DNA of 64,000 bases from Nostoc sp. S13 (GTDB lineage: Bacteria; Cyanobacteriota; Cyanobacteriia; Cyanobacteriales; Nostocaceae): the NCBI RefSeq assembly GCF_029379315.1, contig NZ_JAQYWQ010000012.1:22399-86398 (forward strand), read 5' to 3'. This document shows, in pieces, positions 9,816 to 18,238 of this stretch (its first letter is position 1; each line of letters begins with the position of its first letter). The translations under genes and the position numbers were made by a program. The notes below the pieces were generated by a model. The model was not told the DNA's origin and did not search any database. It worked only from the letters and a program-made list of their open reading frames with translations.

Positions 9816-9843
9816 CCTCTCTCCTTGTCGGAGAGAGGTTTTC
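9816..9843 (+). terminator. Rho-independent-type terminator within a dispersed repeat
   Basis: A perfect 9-bp stem CCTCTCTCC / GGAGAGAGG with a 5-base loop is followed by tttt, 58 bases after the GT2 stop codon. It lies inside a repeat (from about 9765) whose relative occurs at 12655-12735. Confidence 0.7.
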
Positions 9844-10006
9844 TAGATCCCATGAAAAGTCAGATGCAGAAGAAAAGTGCAAAGGGGTTGGCGAATCTAC
9901 CTATTTTGTGGAATAGTTGGGGTAGGTTGGTAAGTTGAGTCAAATTATAACTCCCTATAATAATGCTGAAAAAATGTGATGAAAATCAAAATTTATTTGA
10001 GAATAA

Positions 10007-10600
10007 TTAAGATTTTAAAATATTAGTTATTGCTGTAATGAGTTCACCTTTGTTCATTTTTGAAGAACCCACTATTTTCTGTTGCTTTGCTATCTCTTTA
10101 AGCTGTGTAACTGTCATAGTGTCATATTCAGACTTTTCAGATGTTCTTTTCTGAGTTTTTTTCTGATTGCTACGTTTTGGCTTTTCTATATTAGTAAAAA
10201 TATTTTCAATTTTTTTGACTGATTCAGCTAATTTAGCAATCTGAGCAGTAAGACTTTCTAACTTTTTTTTTATTTCGTTGTCACCGAATTCTCTTTTTCT
10301 TATTAATTCAACTTGTTCTTGGAAAACTTCTTCATTATCTGGATCAATAATGAATGCTCCAATATACTCACCCTTTTGAGAATCTATTTCTTTTGCTCTA
10401 GTAGCAGCGTAGTATTCAAAGTGTCCATCAACAACCTCATATGACTGTGCACTAGTTATACGAAGAATTAATGGATTGATAATTCCTTCAACTTTCAAAA
10501 TTAACTCTGCTGTCCGCGTCAATTCATCTTCTGAAAATTGTGAGCGCAGAACAGGAGAAGAGATTTTCTTCACAGCTATAAATGAATTAGATAGTTTCAT
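10007..10600 (-). CDS. ParB-like partition/regulator protein with C-terminal SAP/Rho-N-like domain
   Basis: The frame extends to 10666, but the ATG at 10600 overlaps the upstream stop as ATGA and has AGGA nine bases before it, so I use it (197 residues). The N-terminal part (GIINPLILRITS then YEVVDGHFEYYAATRAKEI) resembles the ParB N-terminal domain that binds CTP and loads on DNA. The middle is charged and probably coiled coil. The last 35 residues (MTVTQLKEIAKQQKI ... NKGELITAI) look like a SAP or Rho-N nucleic-acid-binding helix-extension-helix. It is translationally coupled to the ParA fusion gene, as in plasmid partition loci. The ParB helix-turn-helix is not obvious. Confidence 0.65.
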   Translation of the reverse strand: MKLSNSFIAVKKISSPVLRSQFSEDELTRTAELILKVEGIINPLILRITSAQSYEVVDGHFEYYAATRAKEIDSQKGEYIGAFIIDPDNEEVFQEQVELIRKREFGDNEIKKKLESLTAQIAKLAESVKKIENIFTNIEKPKRSNQKKTQKRTSEKSEYDTMTVTQLKEIAKQQKIVGSSKMNKGELITAITNILKS

Positions 10601-11964
10601 GAAGGCATTCCTATTTTTTGTAAAACTTCTATTGCTAATAATTCCATTTCTTGAGCAGAAGTACAATTTGGTTTAAAATCAAGCACAGACCTGGGATCAG
10701 GTATTTCCATGTTACCTATAACTTTAACTTGTTCGCCGCATTTTGCTAGATCCTCTCTTTCATATATGACACTATCCATCACATTCAAACCATAACGTTT
10801 TGTAATCTGTTCTATACGTTTTGGTAAAGTAGATTGGATAAATCTAGCATTGGTTGAAATTTTGCAAGGAAGAACACCAAGTATTTCAATGGGTACTTTA
10901 CTAATATATTTTCTAAACTTATCAGTTCGCTTAATAAACTCCTTTACATTTAATAGCCCTTGATTGGCAAAAGGCTTTAAATCAGAAGGAATAAGTAAAT
11001 AGTCAGATGTTATTAAAGCAATTTCTGAAAAAAGATCAATAGCAGGAGGCGTATCAAGTATAACAATATCATAATTATCTTCTATCATCTTGAACTTTCC
11101 AATTAACATCATCTTACTATCAGGCAGTTGATTAAGTTCCGATTCATACTTCATTAAGTTAATATGAGAAGGAACCACATCAATCTCTGGTTGAGTAAAT
11201 AGAGATTTCTTAGCAACTTCTTTTATAGGAAAAGAGTCTTCTGATAGTAAAACGTGACTAATATTACAGTCTTTTAAATCATCTAATTCTTCATCATCAA
11301 ATCTAATTAATCCCGTCGCCAATGTAGTATTAGCCTGGCTATCTAAATCAATGATTAACACCCTCTTTCCTTTCTTTCGTAGGGCAGCTGCCAAATTAAC
11401 AGTAACAGTCGTTTTACCCACACCGCCTTTATTATGATAAACCGCAATTGTTTTCATTGAATGTTGCCTCTTTGTTTTCAAATTTAAATTATTTTCAGTT
11501 ATTTGAACTTCTGGCTTATTTATTAACTGTCCTTCTTTAAAACTCTCTCTACCAATCAAACCTTTAATTTTATCTATCTTTATCTCAACTTCCTTCCCAG
11601 AACATTGAAATACTAATTGAATATCGTATTGCGATTTTTGATAAATTCTAATCTCTTTGCCATTAGTCAACAATCCATATTTGACATTCAAGCTGGTTAA
11701 ATAATGCCTGAGTCGATGTACATGATTATTTAAGTTTTGTTTGGGATGCTTTGCCTCCATGACGACACTCAACGGTGAGTTTGCATCTAAGACAAAGGGA
11801 ATAACTTGTGCGGCAAATGCTAAAAAATCTAAGCGGATGCTACCGAGGGCAACTTCTTGATGCCAGGTGTCAGGAGTATAACCTAGCTGCGGTAGCAAAT
11901 ATTGCACTATAAGTTTGCTTTCAACTTCGCTTTCGTTACGGCATAGCTCAGGATTAAAAGGCAA
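10597..11964 (-). CDS. HsdR-N nuclease domain fused to ParA-type ATPase
   Basis: This 455-residue protein has two parts. Residues about 8-120 match the type I restriction HsdR N-terminal (PD-(D/E)XK) domain: acidic residues in the first helix (E11-E15), D46 in IRLDFLAF, the E70-A-K72 motif and the helix-strand RLRHYLTSLNVKYGLLTNGK. From M170 it is a ParA/MinD ATPase with the deviant Walker A KGGVGKTT (179-186), the A' motif DLDSQANTT and Walker B DIVILDTPP. The second part would position DNA or cargo by ATP-driven dimerisation; the first could cut or bind DNA. All key residues appear intact. The downstream gene is a coupled ParB-like protein. An internal ATG at 11457 could give free ParA. Confidence 0.85.
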   Translation of the reverse strand: MPFNPELCRNESEVESKLIVQYLLPQLGYTPDTWHQEVALGSIRLDFLAFAAQVIPFVLDANSPLSVVMEAKHPKQNLNNHVHRLRHYLTSLNVKYGLLTNGKEIRIYQKSQYDIQLVFQCSGKEVEIKIDKIKGLIGRESFKEGQLINKPEVQITENNLNLKTKRQHSMKTIAVYHNKGGVGKTTVTVNLAAALRKKGKRVLIIDLDSQANTTLATGLIRFDDEELDDLKDCNISHVLLSEDSFPIKEVAKKSLFTQPEIDVVPSHINLMKYESELNQLPDSKMMLIGKFKMIEDNYDIVILDTPPAIDLFSEIALITSDYLLIPSDLKPFANQGLLNVKEFIKRTDKFRKYISKVPIEILGVLPCKISTNARFIQSTLPKRIEQITKRYGLNVMDSVIYEREDLAKCGEQVKVIGNMEIPDPRSVLDFKPNCTSAQEMELLAIEVLQKIGMPS

Positions 11965-12227
11965 TATTTTCTACCTCTAAATAATTCTTGAACTTGGGAC
12001 AAAACCTGATATTTGCTCGATTATGGCATAGCCTTAATTATTTTGAGTGATATAAATCACTTAGGAAAAGAGAAAAAATCATCATAATATTAGTACTTTT
12101 GCTGATAAAATAACCACTTTTGAGAGCTAGCCATATTTAAAATTAACAGGCTATATATGTATTTCCCCATTACCCCTGTAAATGGCTAGAATCAAAGTGT
12201 TTAGTTAACCTATTTGCGCTAAAGGTT

Positions 12228-12599
12228 TTGGCTACTGTATCTTGTCCCCACTGCCATCAACTCGTTAATAGTCAAGCTATTAATTGTCCCTATTGCCGGA
12301 CGACACTCAAAGCTTACGGTCATCCCGGTATTCCACTGCACCGCGCCACTAGGGACGGGTATCTATGCGACACTTGCACTTATGAGGCTGATGATACTTG
12401 CAATTTTCCCCAGCGTCCCTATGCCAAAGACTGTACCCTCTACCAAAATATTGAAGAGACAAAGTTAGAGTTGGAACAGCAGCGTTACACTAACAGTTTT
12501 GCATTAACTGTGAAAAGTTGGGTAAAACGCAATCAAGCTTTGCTGTTGCTATTAGGTTTATTATTGGTCTGTTTGTTGTTCGTTATATTAAGACCTTGA
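12228..12599 (+). CDS. Double zinc-ribbon protein with C-terminal membrane anchor
   Basis: This protein of about 123 residues begins with a CPHC...CPYC zinc ribbon (VSCPHCHQLVNSQAINCPYC). A second Cys cluster follows (CDTC, then C in the DDTCNF segment and a further C), and one strong hydrophobic segment lies at the C-terminus (QALLLLLGLLLVCLLFVIL). It is likely a tail-anchored protein with its metal-binding head in the cytoplasm. The best start is a TTG at 12228; no ATG is available upstream in frame nearby, so the start is uncertain. Proteins of this layout occur widely in cyanobacteria, but I know of no assigned function. Confidence 0.75.
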   Translation: MATVSCPHCHQLVNSQAINCPYCRTTLKAYGHPGIPLHRATRDGYLCDTCTYEADDTCNFPQRPYAKDCTLYQNIEETKLELEQQRYTNSFALTVKSWVKRNQALLLLLGLLLVCLLFVILRP

Positions 12600-12705
12600 T
12601 TTGTGTTTTCTGGGGAATAGAGAATATAACGCTTCTCTGTTGAGTTCAATACAGACCTAACAAGAATAGCCCTTCTCTACAAGAAAAGGGGAGTAAAATT
12701 CAAAG

Positions 12706-12726
12706 CCTCTCTCCTTTTAGGAGAGG
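12706..12726. terminator. Hairpin between convergent genes (dispersed repeat copy)
   Basis: The stem CTCTCC-tttta-GGAGAG lies between the ends of the zinc-ribbon gene and nblS. The surrounding 12655-12735 sequence (caaagcctctctcc) is related to the repeat after the GT2 gene. It may end transcription in one or both directions. Confidence 0.5.
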
Positions 12727-12768
12727 TTTGGAGAGAGGTCAAAAATACCCAATCCCCAATCCTAACCT

Positions 12769-14715
12769 TCAAGCTGTGGTGATTTTGGATGCTTCAGCAA
12801 TAGGTTCAACTTGTATCGGTGGCGCTTTTTCCTCAAATGCGGCTAAATCGAACCAAAAAGTGGTGCCAATGCCAACTTCACTCACTAGATGGACTTTACT
12901 ACGATGCCTGTCGATGATATTTCTGACAATCGATAAACCTAAACCCGTACCTTCTAGGGTGTGAACTCGGTTTTCTACGCGGAAGAAGCGTTCAAAAATT
13001 GAGTGTTGATCTTCTGTGGCGATGCCAATTCCAGTATCGGAAATTTCAATCCGCACTGGAGAAGATTGGGTGTGACTGGGTTTGAAATCTACTTGGTAGG
13101 CGCGGATTGCGACTTTACCACCGGCTTTTGTAAATTTCAGGGCATTACCAATCAGGTTGCCAAACACTTGTACTAATAGATCATAATTACCCATTACTAA
13201 GGGCAAATTAGGAGCAACTTCTTGAACAAGTTCAACACCTTTATCTTTAGCATTGAGTTGGTAAGTACGCAGTGTTTGCTCGATCGCTTGGGCTAAATCT
13301 ACGCCATCAAAGTTATAATTGCGACCAGATTCGAGTTTTGACAAATCCAAAACATCGTTAACTAGGCGGGTTAGGCGATCGGTTTCATGGTTGACAGTTT
13401 GCAAAAACTCCTGGCGTTCTTGTAAAGCTAAGTCTTCGCCGTAATCGTGCAGGGTTTCAATATAGGTTTTGATGTTAAATAGAGGCGTTCGCAGTTCGTG
13501 AGAAACGTTGCTGATAAATTGACTTTTTGCCTCGTTTAGTTCCACCTCGCGGGTAATATCTTGGATAGTAATCGCAATACCTTTGATACTTTCCCTTTGC
13601 AGGTTGAGTACTGTAGTCAAAAGAATGCGGATCGTTCGTGGGGCGGGTTGCTTAATAAAAATTCGGAATTCGGCGCTTTCGCATTCCCCTGCTGCCATTT
13701 CGTACAAGGGACGGGTGATTTCCATTTGTACTGATGCTGGCAAGTGATGTAACACATTGCAGCCTACCACGTCAGCAGCTTCCCAGCCAAAAATTCGCTG
13801 TGCTGTGGGGTTGACTAAAATCACCTGCATGTTGTTATCAATCAACACAGCACCATCTGCGATCGTTGAAACTAGGGTTTCTAATTTGGCTTTTTCTGCG
13901 GTCAGTTCCTCAATATTCTGTTCTTCATAGCGTTCTAATCGCTCTGCCATTTCATTAAAACTTAAAATTAACTCCCCCAGTTCGCCTCCTAAAGGTAAAT
14001 CAATGCGCTGCTTGAAATTCCCGGTAGCAATTTGTTTCACCCCCACCAGCAGTTCTTTAATCGGCTTAGTGATCGTCAAAGCGTTAATCACTCCTGCCAA
14101 AATCACCATTACCCAAATCGTGATAAAAACGGCAATGGTGACATCGCGGGTAAAATTGGTGGAAATGACAGCAGTCTGATTCGGGTTGATACCGATCGCT
14201 AATACACCTAAGTATTTTTTATTGACGATCAGGGGAATAAATACATCGGTAACTGTGCCATCTGGGGTCATGTGTTGCCGCACCATCGGCTTTTCCCCAT
14301 CACCAGGGTAATCTTCTGGCAGTTGTATCCGCCGTTTAATGGTGAGGGAATTTTCTACCTCGGCTTCCCAAAAAGGAATGCCAAAAAAGATTTCCCCGGT
14401 TTCATCAGCGTAGAGCATATAACGCACACTAGAGGTGCTGCTATAGAAGCGCTGGGAAAATCGGGCAACCTCAGTAAGATTATTGTCAGCGACTAGGGGG
14501 GCAACGTTGGCAGCAAGCAGCAGCCCCAAGTCACGGCCAAAGCGGGTGTCATTCATCCGCGCATCCTGCTGAATTGTATTCACAGCCCAGAAGGTCAGAC
14601 CACTCATCACCAACGAAACGACCATTGTGGCTACAGCCAGCAGTTTGGTCTGGAGAGTGAACTCTGACCACCAACTAGCGATCGCATCTCGAATTGTTTT
14701 TAACAGAGCTAGCAT
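12769..14715 (-). CDS. nblS: Sensor histidine kinase NblS (Hik33/DspA family)
   Basis: This 648-residue membrane kinase has an N-terminal TM helix (residues about 22-48), a periplasmic sensing domain and a second TM helix (about 193-215). Then come a HAMP linker (ITKPIKELLVGVKQIATGNF), a PAS domain (about 275-390), HisKA with the phospho-accepting His in FISNVSHELRTPLFNIKTYI, and HATPase_c (NLIGNALKFTKAGG, DTGIGI, GTGLGLSIV). The order, length and sequence are those of NblS/Hik33. This kinase is the conserved cyanobacterial sensor for high light, nutrient, cold and osmotic stress and acts through the RpaB response regulator. The gene stands alone and converges on the zinc-ribbon gene. Confidence 0.9.
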   Translation of the reverse strand: MLALLKTIRDAIASWWSEFTLQTKLLAVATMVVSLVMSGLTFWAVNTIQQDARMNDTRFGRDLGLLLAANVAPLVADNNLTEVARFSQRFYSSTSSVRYMLYADETGEIFFGIPFWEAEVENSLTIKRRIQLPEDYPGDGEKPMVRQHMTPDGTVTDVFIPLIVNKKYLGVLAIGINPNQTAVISTNFTRDVTIAVFITIWVMVILAGVINALTITKPIKELLVGVKQIATGNFKQRIDLPLGGELGELILSFNEMAERLERYEEQNIEELTAEKAKLETLVSTIADGAVLIDNNMQVILVNPTAQRIFGWEAADVVGCNVLHHLPASVQMEITRPLYEMAAGECESAEFRIFIKQPAPRTIRILLTTVLNLQRESIKGIAITIQDITREVELNEAKSQFISNVSHELRTPLFNIKTYIETLHDYGEDLALQERQEFLQTVNHETDRLTRLVNDVLDLSKLESGRNYNFDGVDLAQAIEQTLRTYQLNAKDKGVELVQEVAPNLPLVMGNYDLLVQVFGNLIGNALKFTKAGGKVAIRAYQVDFKPSHTQSSPVRIEISDTGIGIATEDQHSIFERFFRVENRVHTLEGTGLGLSIVRNIIDRHRSKVHLVSEVGIGTTFWFDLAAFEEKAPPIQVEPIAEASKITTA

Positions 14716-15317
14716 CTTAAAATAAAGTTGTTAGTAGTCTTTGTTATAAAGCCCAACAACTAAAAAATTAACAGTTAATTTGACAAACGTGTTAGGGGCC
14801 TGGCGAATGCGGGAGTGCTGGGGATATTTCTGTTAAGGTGGTCTTAACGAATTTACCTCATTTCAGCCATCGGAGTTGATGTCCAGTTCAGGATTAACGC
14901 CTTAAACCCCATTTTTTCGCCACAGAATGGTGAATTTTGTTCATAGCGCTTTATTACCGCACGGGTCGCTTAGATATCAGCACGTTTTGTGACTGAGCTT
15001 TAGGCTTACCGAGTGGTTTGTAAGAAGACACCATCGCAAGGATATTACTGCAAAATCTGTGTATAGAGTATCCCATAGCCTATCACTATAATTTTACATT
15101 TGTATCAGGCTATGCCATAGCATTTTAACTTGATTAATGCCCAACTTGCGTAGACTTGACTCGCCGAGTCAAGTCGCTACGCTCCAATTAAAAATTATTA
15201 ATTAAAAATTGCAAGACGCTCGAGGACTCGCTAACGCTTCGCTATCAGTGGTTGCTCTGAACCCACCACTGATTGTAGACTACTGAATCAAAGATTCAGT
15301 GAGAAGTGCGATCGCCT
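14716..15317. other. Non-coding stretch with a cluster of hairpins
   Basis: No gene is seen. Three perfect or near-perfect inverted repeats follow one another. GACTTGACTC-gcc-GAGTCAAGTC is at 15153-15175, extended by flanking gcgtag/ctacgc. ATCAGTGG...CCACTGAT is at about 15245-15274. ACTGAATC-aaa-GATTCAGT is at about 15283-15301. They resemble dispersed palindromic repeats rather than a terminator, since T-tracts are missing. The nblS promoter should lie near 14720-14850. Confidence 0.5.
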
Positions 15318-15360
15318 TTATGAGGGTACGAATATTCGGGGTGCGATCGCCTCACCCATT

Positions 15361-15499
15361 AGACTTATCCGGAAATGAGAACTTTATTTGGCTGAAACCT
15401 AGCTCTGGAGAGGGTTTTAGAGGTTCCTGTTTTATATAAGCTAAAAAGCCAGCTATGTAAGGGTTTCAGCTATTTTGAGGTTTATTTGTGGATAAGTCT
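15361..15499. mobile_element. 139-bp MITE, copy 1, inserted in subtilase gene
   Basis: The element begins AGACTTATCC and ends GGATAAGTCT, a perfect 10-bp terminal inverted repeat, and is flanked by ATT on both sides. By eye it is identical to the copy at 24903-25041, which is also flanked by ATT. It has no coding capacity, as expected of a miniature inverted-repeat element mobilised by a transposase elsewhere. Removing the element plus one ATT rejoins the protease repeat (acccatt + agagaatcg) exactly, which proves insertion and supports a 3-bp target duplication. Confidence 0.88.
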
Positions 15500-17478
15500 A
15501 TTAGAGAATCGACATCATAATTATTAAAACTAGCAATAGTCTCTGATGTCAAATATTTTGGCGTTTCTGGGTAGACATCGCCCGCACTTAGACTTGGCTC
15601 AGTGACCGTCGTAGACATTGCCTCACCCATTAGAGAATCGACATCATAATTATTAAAACTAGCAATAGTCTCTGATGTCAAATATTTTGGCGTTTCTGGG
15701 TAGACATCGCCCGCACTTAGACTTGGCTCAGTGACCGTCGTAGACATTGCCTCACCCATTAGAGAATCGACATCATAATTATTAAAACTAGCAATAGTCT
15801 CTGATGTCAAATATTTTGGCGTTTCTGGGTAGACATCGCCCGCACTTAGACTTGGCTCAGTGACCGTCGTAGACATTGCCTCACCCATTAGAGAATCGAC
15901 ATCATAATTATTAAAACTAGCAATAGTCTCTGATGTCAAATATTTTGGCGTTTCTGGGTAGACATCGCCCGCACTTAGACTTGGCTCAGTGACCGTCGTA
16001 GACATTGCCTCACCCATTAGAGAATCGACATCATAATTATTAAAACTAGCAATAGTCTCTGATGTCAAATATTTTGGCGTTTCTGCAACCGCCTGACCCA
16101 TTAGAGAACCAAAATTGGAACCATTAAAACTAGAAATTGTCTGTGATGTAAGAGGATTTGCGGTTTGTGCGTCGATGTGTAGCAGATTGCTGTTAGACAT
16201 TGCCTGCCTTTTCAGAGAACTAACATCGGAATTATTAAAATTAGAGATTGTAGTTTGTGTATTATTTCTGGCTGTGTCTGCAATCACCTGACTTGCTAGA
16301 GAACTGACATGAGAAATATTCAAACTAGAGCTTGTAGTTTGTGTACTATTTCCGGCGGTGTCTGCGACAATCTCACGGACTTGGGCATCAGTTAGCTTGG
16401 GGTTAGCACTAAGCATCAGGGCAACTACACCAGCAACATGGGGAGCAGCCATCGACGTACCACTATAAGTAGCATACTGATTATTTGGAACTGAGGAGTA
16501 GACTTTGACTCCTGGGGCTGTGACGTAGGAAATTTGATTCGTTCCAGAGCGGTTAGAGAAGTCAGCTAGGTTATTATTCCTATCCACTGCCCCAACAGCA
16601 ATTCCCGACTTGGATGCATAGCTGGCGGGATAGTCTGGTGAAGAGCCACCATCATTACCTGCTGCCATGACCACAATCACTCCTTTGCTGCTGGCATAGT
16701 CAATGGCTGACTCCAGAGTACCATTGGAATAAGCACCTCCTAAACTGAGGTTAATCACGTTAGCTCCATTGTCCACAGCATAATGAATGCCCTTAGCAAT
16801 GGAAGTGTCGGAACCAGAGCCAGAGCTATCTAAAACTTTGATAGGCATAATCTTGGCATCATAAGCAATACCAGTGACACCGTAGTTATTATTCTCTCCG
16901 GCGATCGTCCCGGAAACATGAGTGCCATGACCGTTGTCATCTAGGGTGTTGTTGTTATTGTCAACAAAGTTCCAGCCGTGGATATCATCAGCATAGCCAT
17001 TGCCATCATCATCTTTACCATTGCCAGCAATTTCCTTGGGATTCGTCCAGATATTATCCTTTAAATCCTCGTGGTTGTAGTCAACTCCAGTATCTATAAC
17101 AGCAACAACAACGCCTTTACCTGTATATCCATGTGCCCAAGCTTCCGGTGCTTTAATGAGGTCTGCTCCCCAATTATTGCCACCAAGGTTAGGAACATCA
17201 GCAAAGGTATTCTGACCAGCAGCTCTAGCCACTGCTGCTGCTGCATTAATTAAGCCATAGCCATTGGTGGAGTTATAATTTCCAGTGCTTAAAGCATTAG
17301 CAGTAGCGTTACTGCTATTTTGCAACTGCACATCAGCATCGGTTGAGTTGTAACTACTACGTTTGCTGAAGTTGAGGCTATAGTCATCCTTCGTATTAAA
17401 GGTATCTAATGAGGAGGTTGAAGAGAAATTTAGCTGTTTATTTGACAACAGATTGTGATTAACATCATTACGGAGCAT
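15466..17478 (-). CDS. Subtilisin-like serine protease (S8) with C-terminal tandem repeats
   Basis: The S8 catalytic residues are present in AVIDTGVD (Asp), NGHGTHVSG (His), AAGND (oxyanion Asn) and SGTSMAAPH (Ser). They are about 129, 184, 275 and 342 counted from the ATG at 17478. An in-frame ATG at 17580 is also open, but its extra residues look unlike family N-termini. No signal peptide is visible. After the catalytic domain come degenerate repeats and then perfect 43-residue repeats containing ETPKYLTSETIASFNNYDVD. The last 11 residues (IDLSTNKPQNS) are encoded by a MITE, so the natural C-terminus has been replaced. Host-side sequence at 15318-15360 encodes the former tail, MGEAIAPRIFVPS plus a stop. 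Confidence 0.88.
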   Translation of the reverse strand: MLRNDVNHNLLSNKQLNFSSTSSLDTFNTKDDYSLNFSKRSSYNSTDADVQLQNSSNATANALSTGNYNSTNGYGLINAAAAVARAAGQNTFADVPNLGGNNWGADLIKAPEAWAHGYTGKGVVVAVIDTGVDYNHEDLKDNIWTNPKEIAGNGKDDDGNGYADDIHGWNFVDNNNNTLDDNGHGTHVSGTIAGENNNYGVTGIAYDAKIMPIKVLDSSGSGSDTSIAKGIHYAVDNGANVINLSLGGAYSNGTLESAIDYASSKGVIVVMAAGNDGGSSPDYPASYASKSGIAVGAVDRNNNLADFSNRSGTNQISYVTAPGVKVYSSVPNNQYATYSGTSMAAPHVAGVVALMLSANPKLTDAQVREIVADTAGNSTQTTSSSLNISHVSSLASQVIADTARNNTQTTISNFNNSDVSSLKRQAMSNSNLLHIDAQTANPLTSQTISSFNGSNFGSLMGQAVAETPKYLTSETIASFNNYDVDSLMGEAMSTTVTEPSLSAGDVYPETPKYLTSETIASFNNYDVDSLMGEAMSTTVTEPSLSAGDVYPETPKYLTSETIASFNNYDVDSLMGEAMSTTVTEPSLSAGDVYPETPKYLTSETIASFNNYDVDSLMGEAMSTTVTEPSLSAGDVYPETPKYLTSETIASFNNYDVDSLIDLSTNKPQNS
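15502..16086 (-). repeat. 129-bp perfect tandem repeats within the subtilase gene
   Basis: Repeat units begin with tagagaatcgacatcat at 15502, 15631, 15760, 15889 and 16018. That gives four full 129-bp units and a partial fifth, apparently identical at DNA level. Each encodes 43 residues in frame. Older, diverged versions (TIxSFN...SLxxQA) extend to about 16330. DNA identity implies recent expansion or homogenisation. Confidence 0.92.
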
Positions 17479-18016
17479 AAGTATTTTTCTCTCAAAAATA
17501 TCAATCGTTTTTTGACAGTTTGAAGCGTTAAAACCTTTACAAGAAAAAGGTTTTAAGGTGTGAACAAGCTCTATTGTCAATAATTACTATGAAATCTCAG
17601 AACAAAATGCTAATTTTATTACCAAAAAACATTTTCAAAATAGTACTTTTTCTTAAGAGTCAATTTATCAAGTCAATTTTAAATTATGACTAGTTAAAAA
17701 GTCGAAATTGGTGCAATAGAAAAATTGCATTAAGCTAATCGGCATTCAAGTTGCATAATCAAGGCGGGCAAGATGCCCACCCCACAATATATTCAGAAAA
17801 TTCTCATCTACAAATTAGATGGATTTTAGCTTATCCCTCTTTTGTCACTTTGGGAGAATCTAATCGTTCAAACGGTTACGGGGCTAAATCAAAGTCCGAG
17901 AATTTGGCTGAGATTATTGTTTTCCGAGAGTGACAAAAAAGGGCTAAGACAACAAATACTTGATTTAAAAGCACACCATCCTCATTACGTCTGTAATACA
18001 AGTGTAGAATTTAGGA
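17479..18016. other. Intergenic stretch upstream of subtilase gene
   Basis: No gene is seen in these 538 bases. The subtilase promoter should lie in the AT-rich part near 17580-17720. At 17764-17785 is a dispersed hairpin-forming sequence (GGCGGGCAAGATGCCCACC) also present in altered form at 61485-61510. A MITE-like element follows at 17826-17948. Confidence 0.45.
17826..17948. mobile_element. MITE-like element with about 20-bp imperfect terminal inverted repeats
   Basis: The left end CCCTCTTTTGTCACTTTGGG (17835-17854) and the inverted right end CCCTTTTTTGTCACTCTCGG (complement of 17924-17943) match at 16-17 of 20 positions. The outer bases ttagc/ctaag extend the symmetry. The element is about 123 bp and non-coding. 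I could not see a clear target duplication, so this is a moderate-confidence call. Confidence 0.5.
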
Positions 18017-18235
18017 TTAATCATCTAATGTGTCTTGCGTCTGTGTATCCATCTTGTACTTTTTAGTATTTTTTTGGCGCTTATCTTCTTTCCATCTCCC
18101 TGTTTTGCGTGCTGCTTCTGTCAGGAGATACTCAATTTGAGCATTAACACTCCTTAATTCATCAGAAGACCATTTTTCCAGCACTTCGTATAACTCAAGG
18201 TCTAAACGCAGTAAAAACCGTTTTTTCTGGCTCAT
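18017..18235 (-). CDS. Arc/CopG-type ribbon-helix-helix small protein
   Basis: This 72-residue protein starts [22 protein letters not shown], the strand plus first helix of an Arc-like ribbon-helix-helix domain. Helix two ([18 protein letters not shown]) and a basic, polar tail follow. Proteins of this kind bind DNA as dimers and often autoregulate their operon. It starts three bases after the stop of the SPFH gene (stop at 18239, start at 18235), so the two are surely co-transcribed. This pairing, rather than a toxin partner, suggests an accessory or regulatory role for the SPFH gene. No toxin gene is adjacent. Confidence 0.75.
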   Translation of the reverse strand: MSQKKRFLLRLDLELYEVLEKWSSDELRSVNAQIEYLLTEAARKTGRWKEDKRQKNTKKYKMDTQTQDTLDD

Positions 18236-18238
18236 GTC

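Noticed and set aside
9765..12735. CRISPR-like repeats (two similar GC-rich repeats)
   Set aside because: Only two diverged copies far apart, each a hairpin with no spacer array; they are dispersed repeats or terminators.
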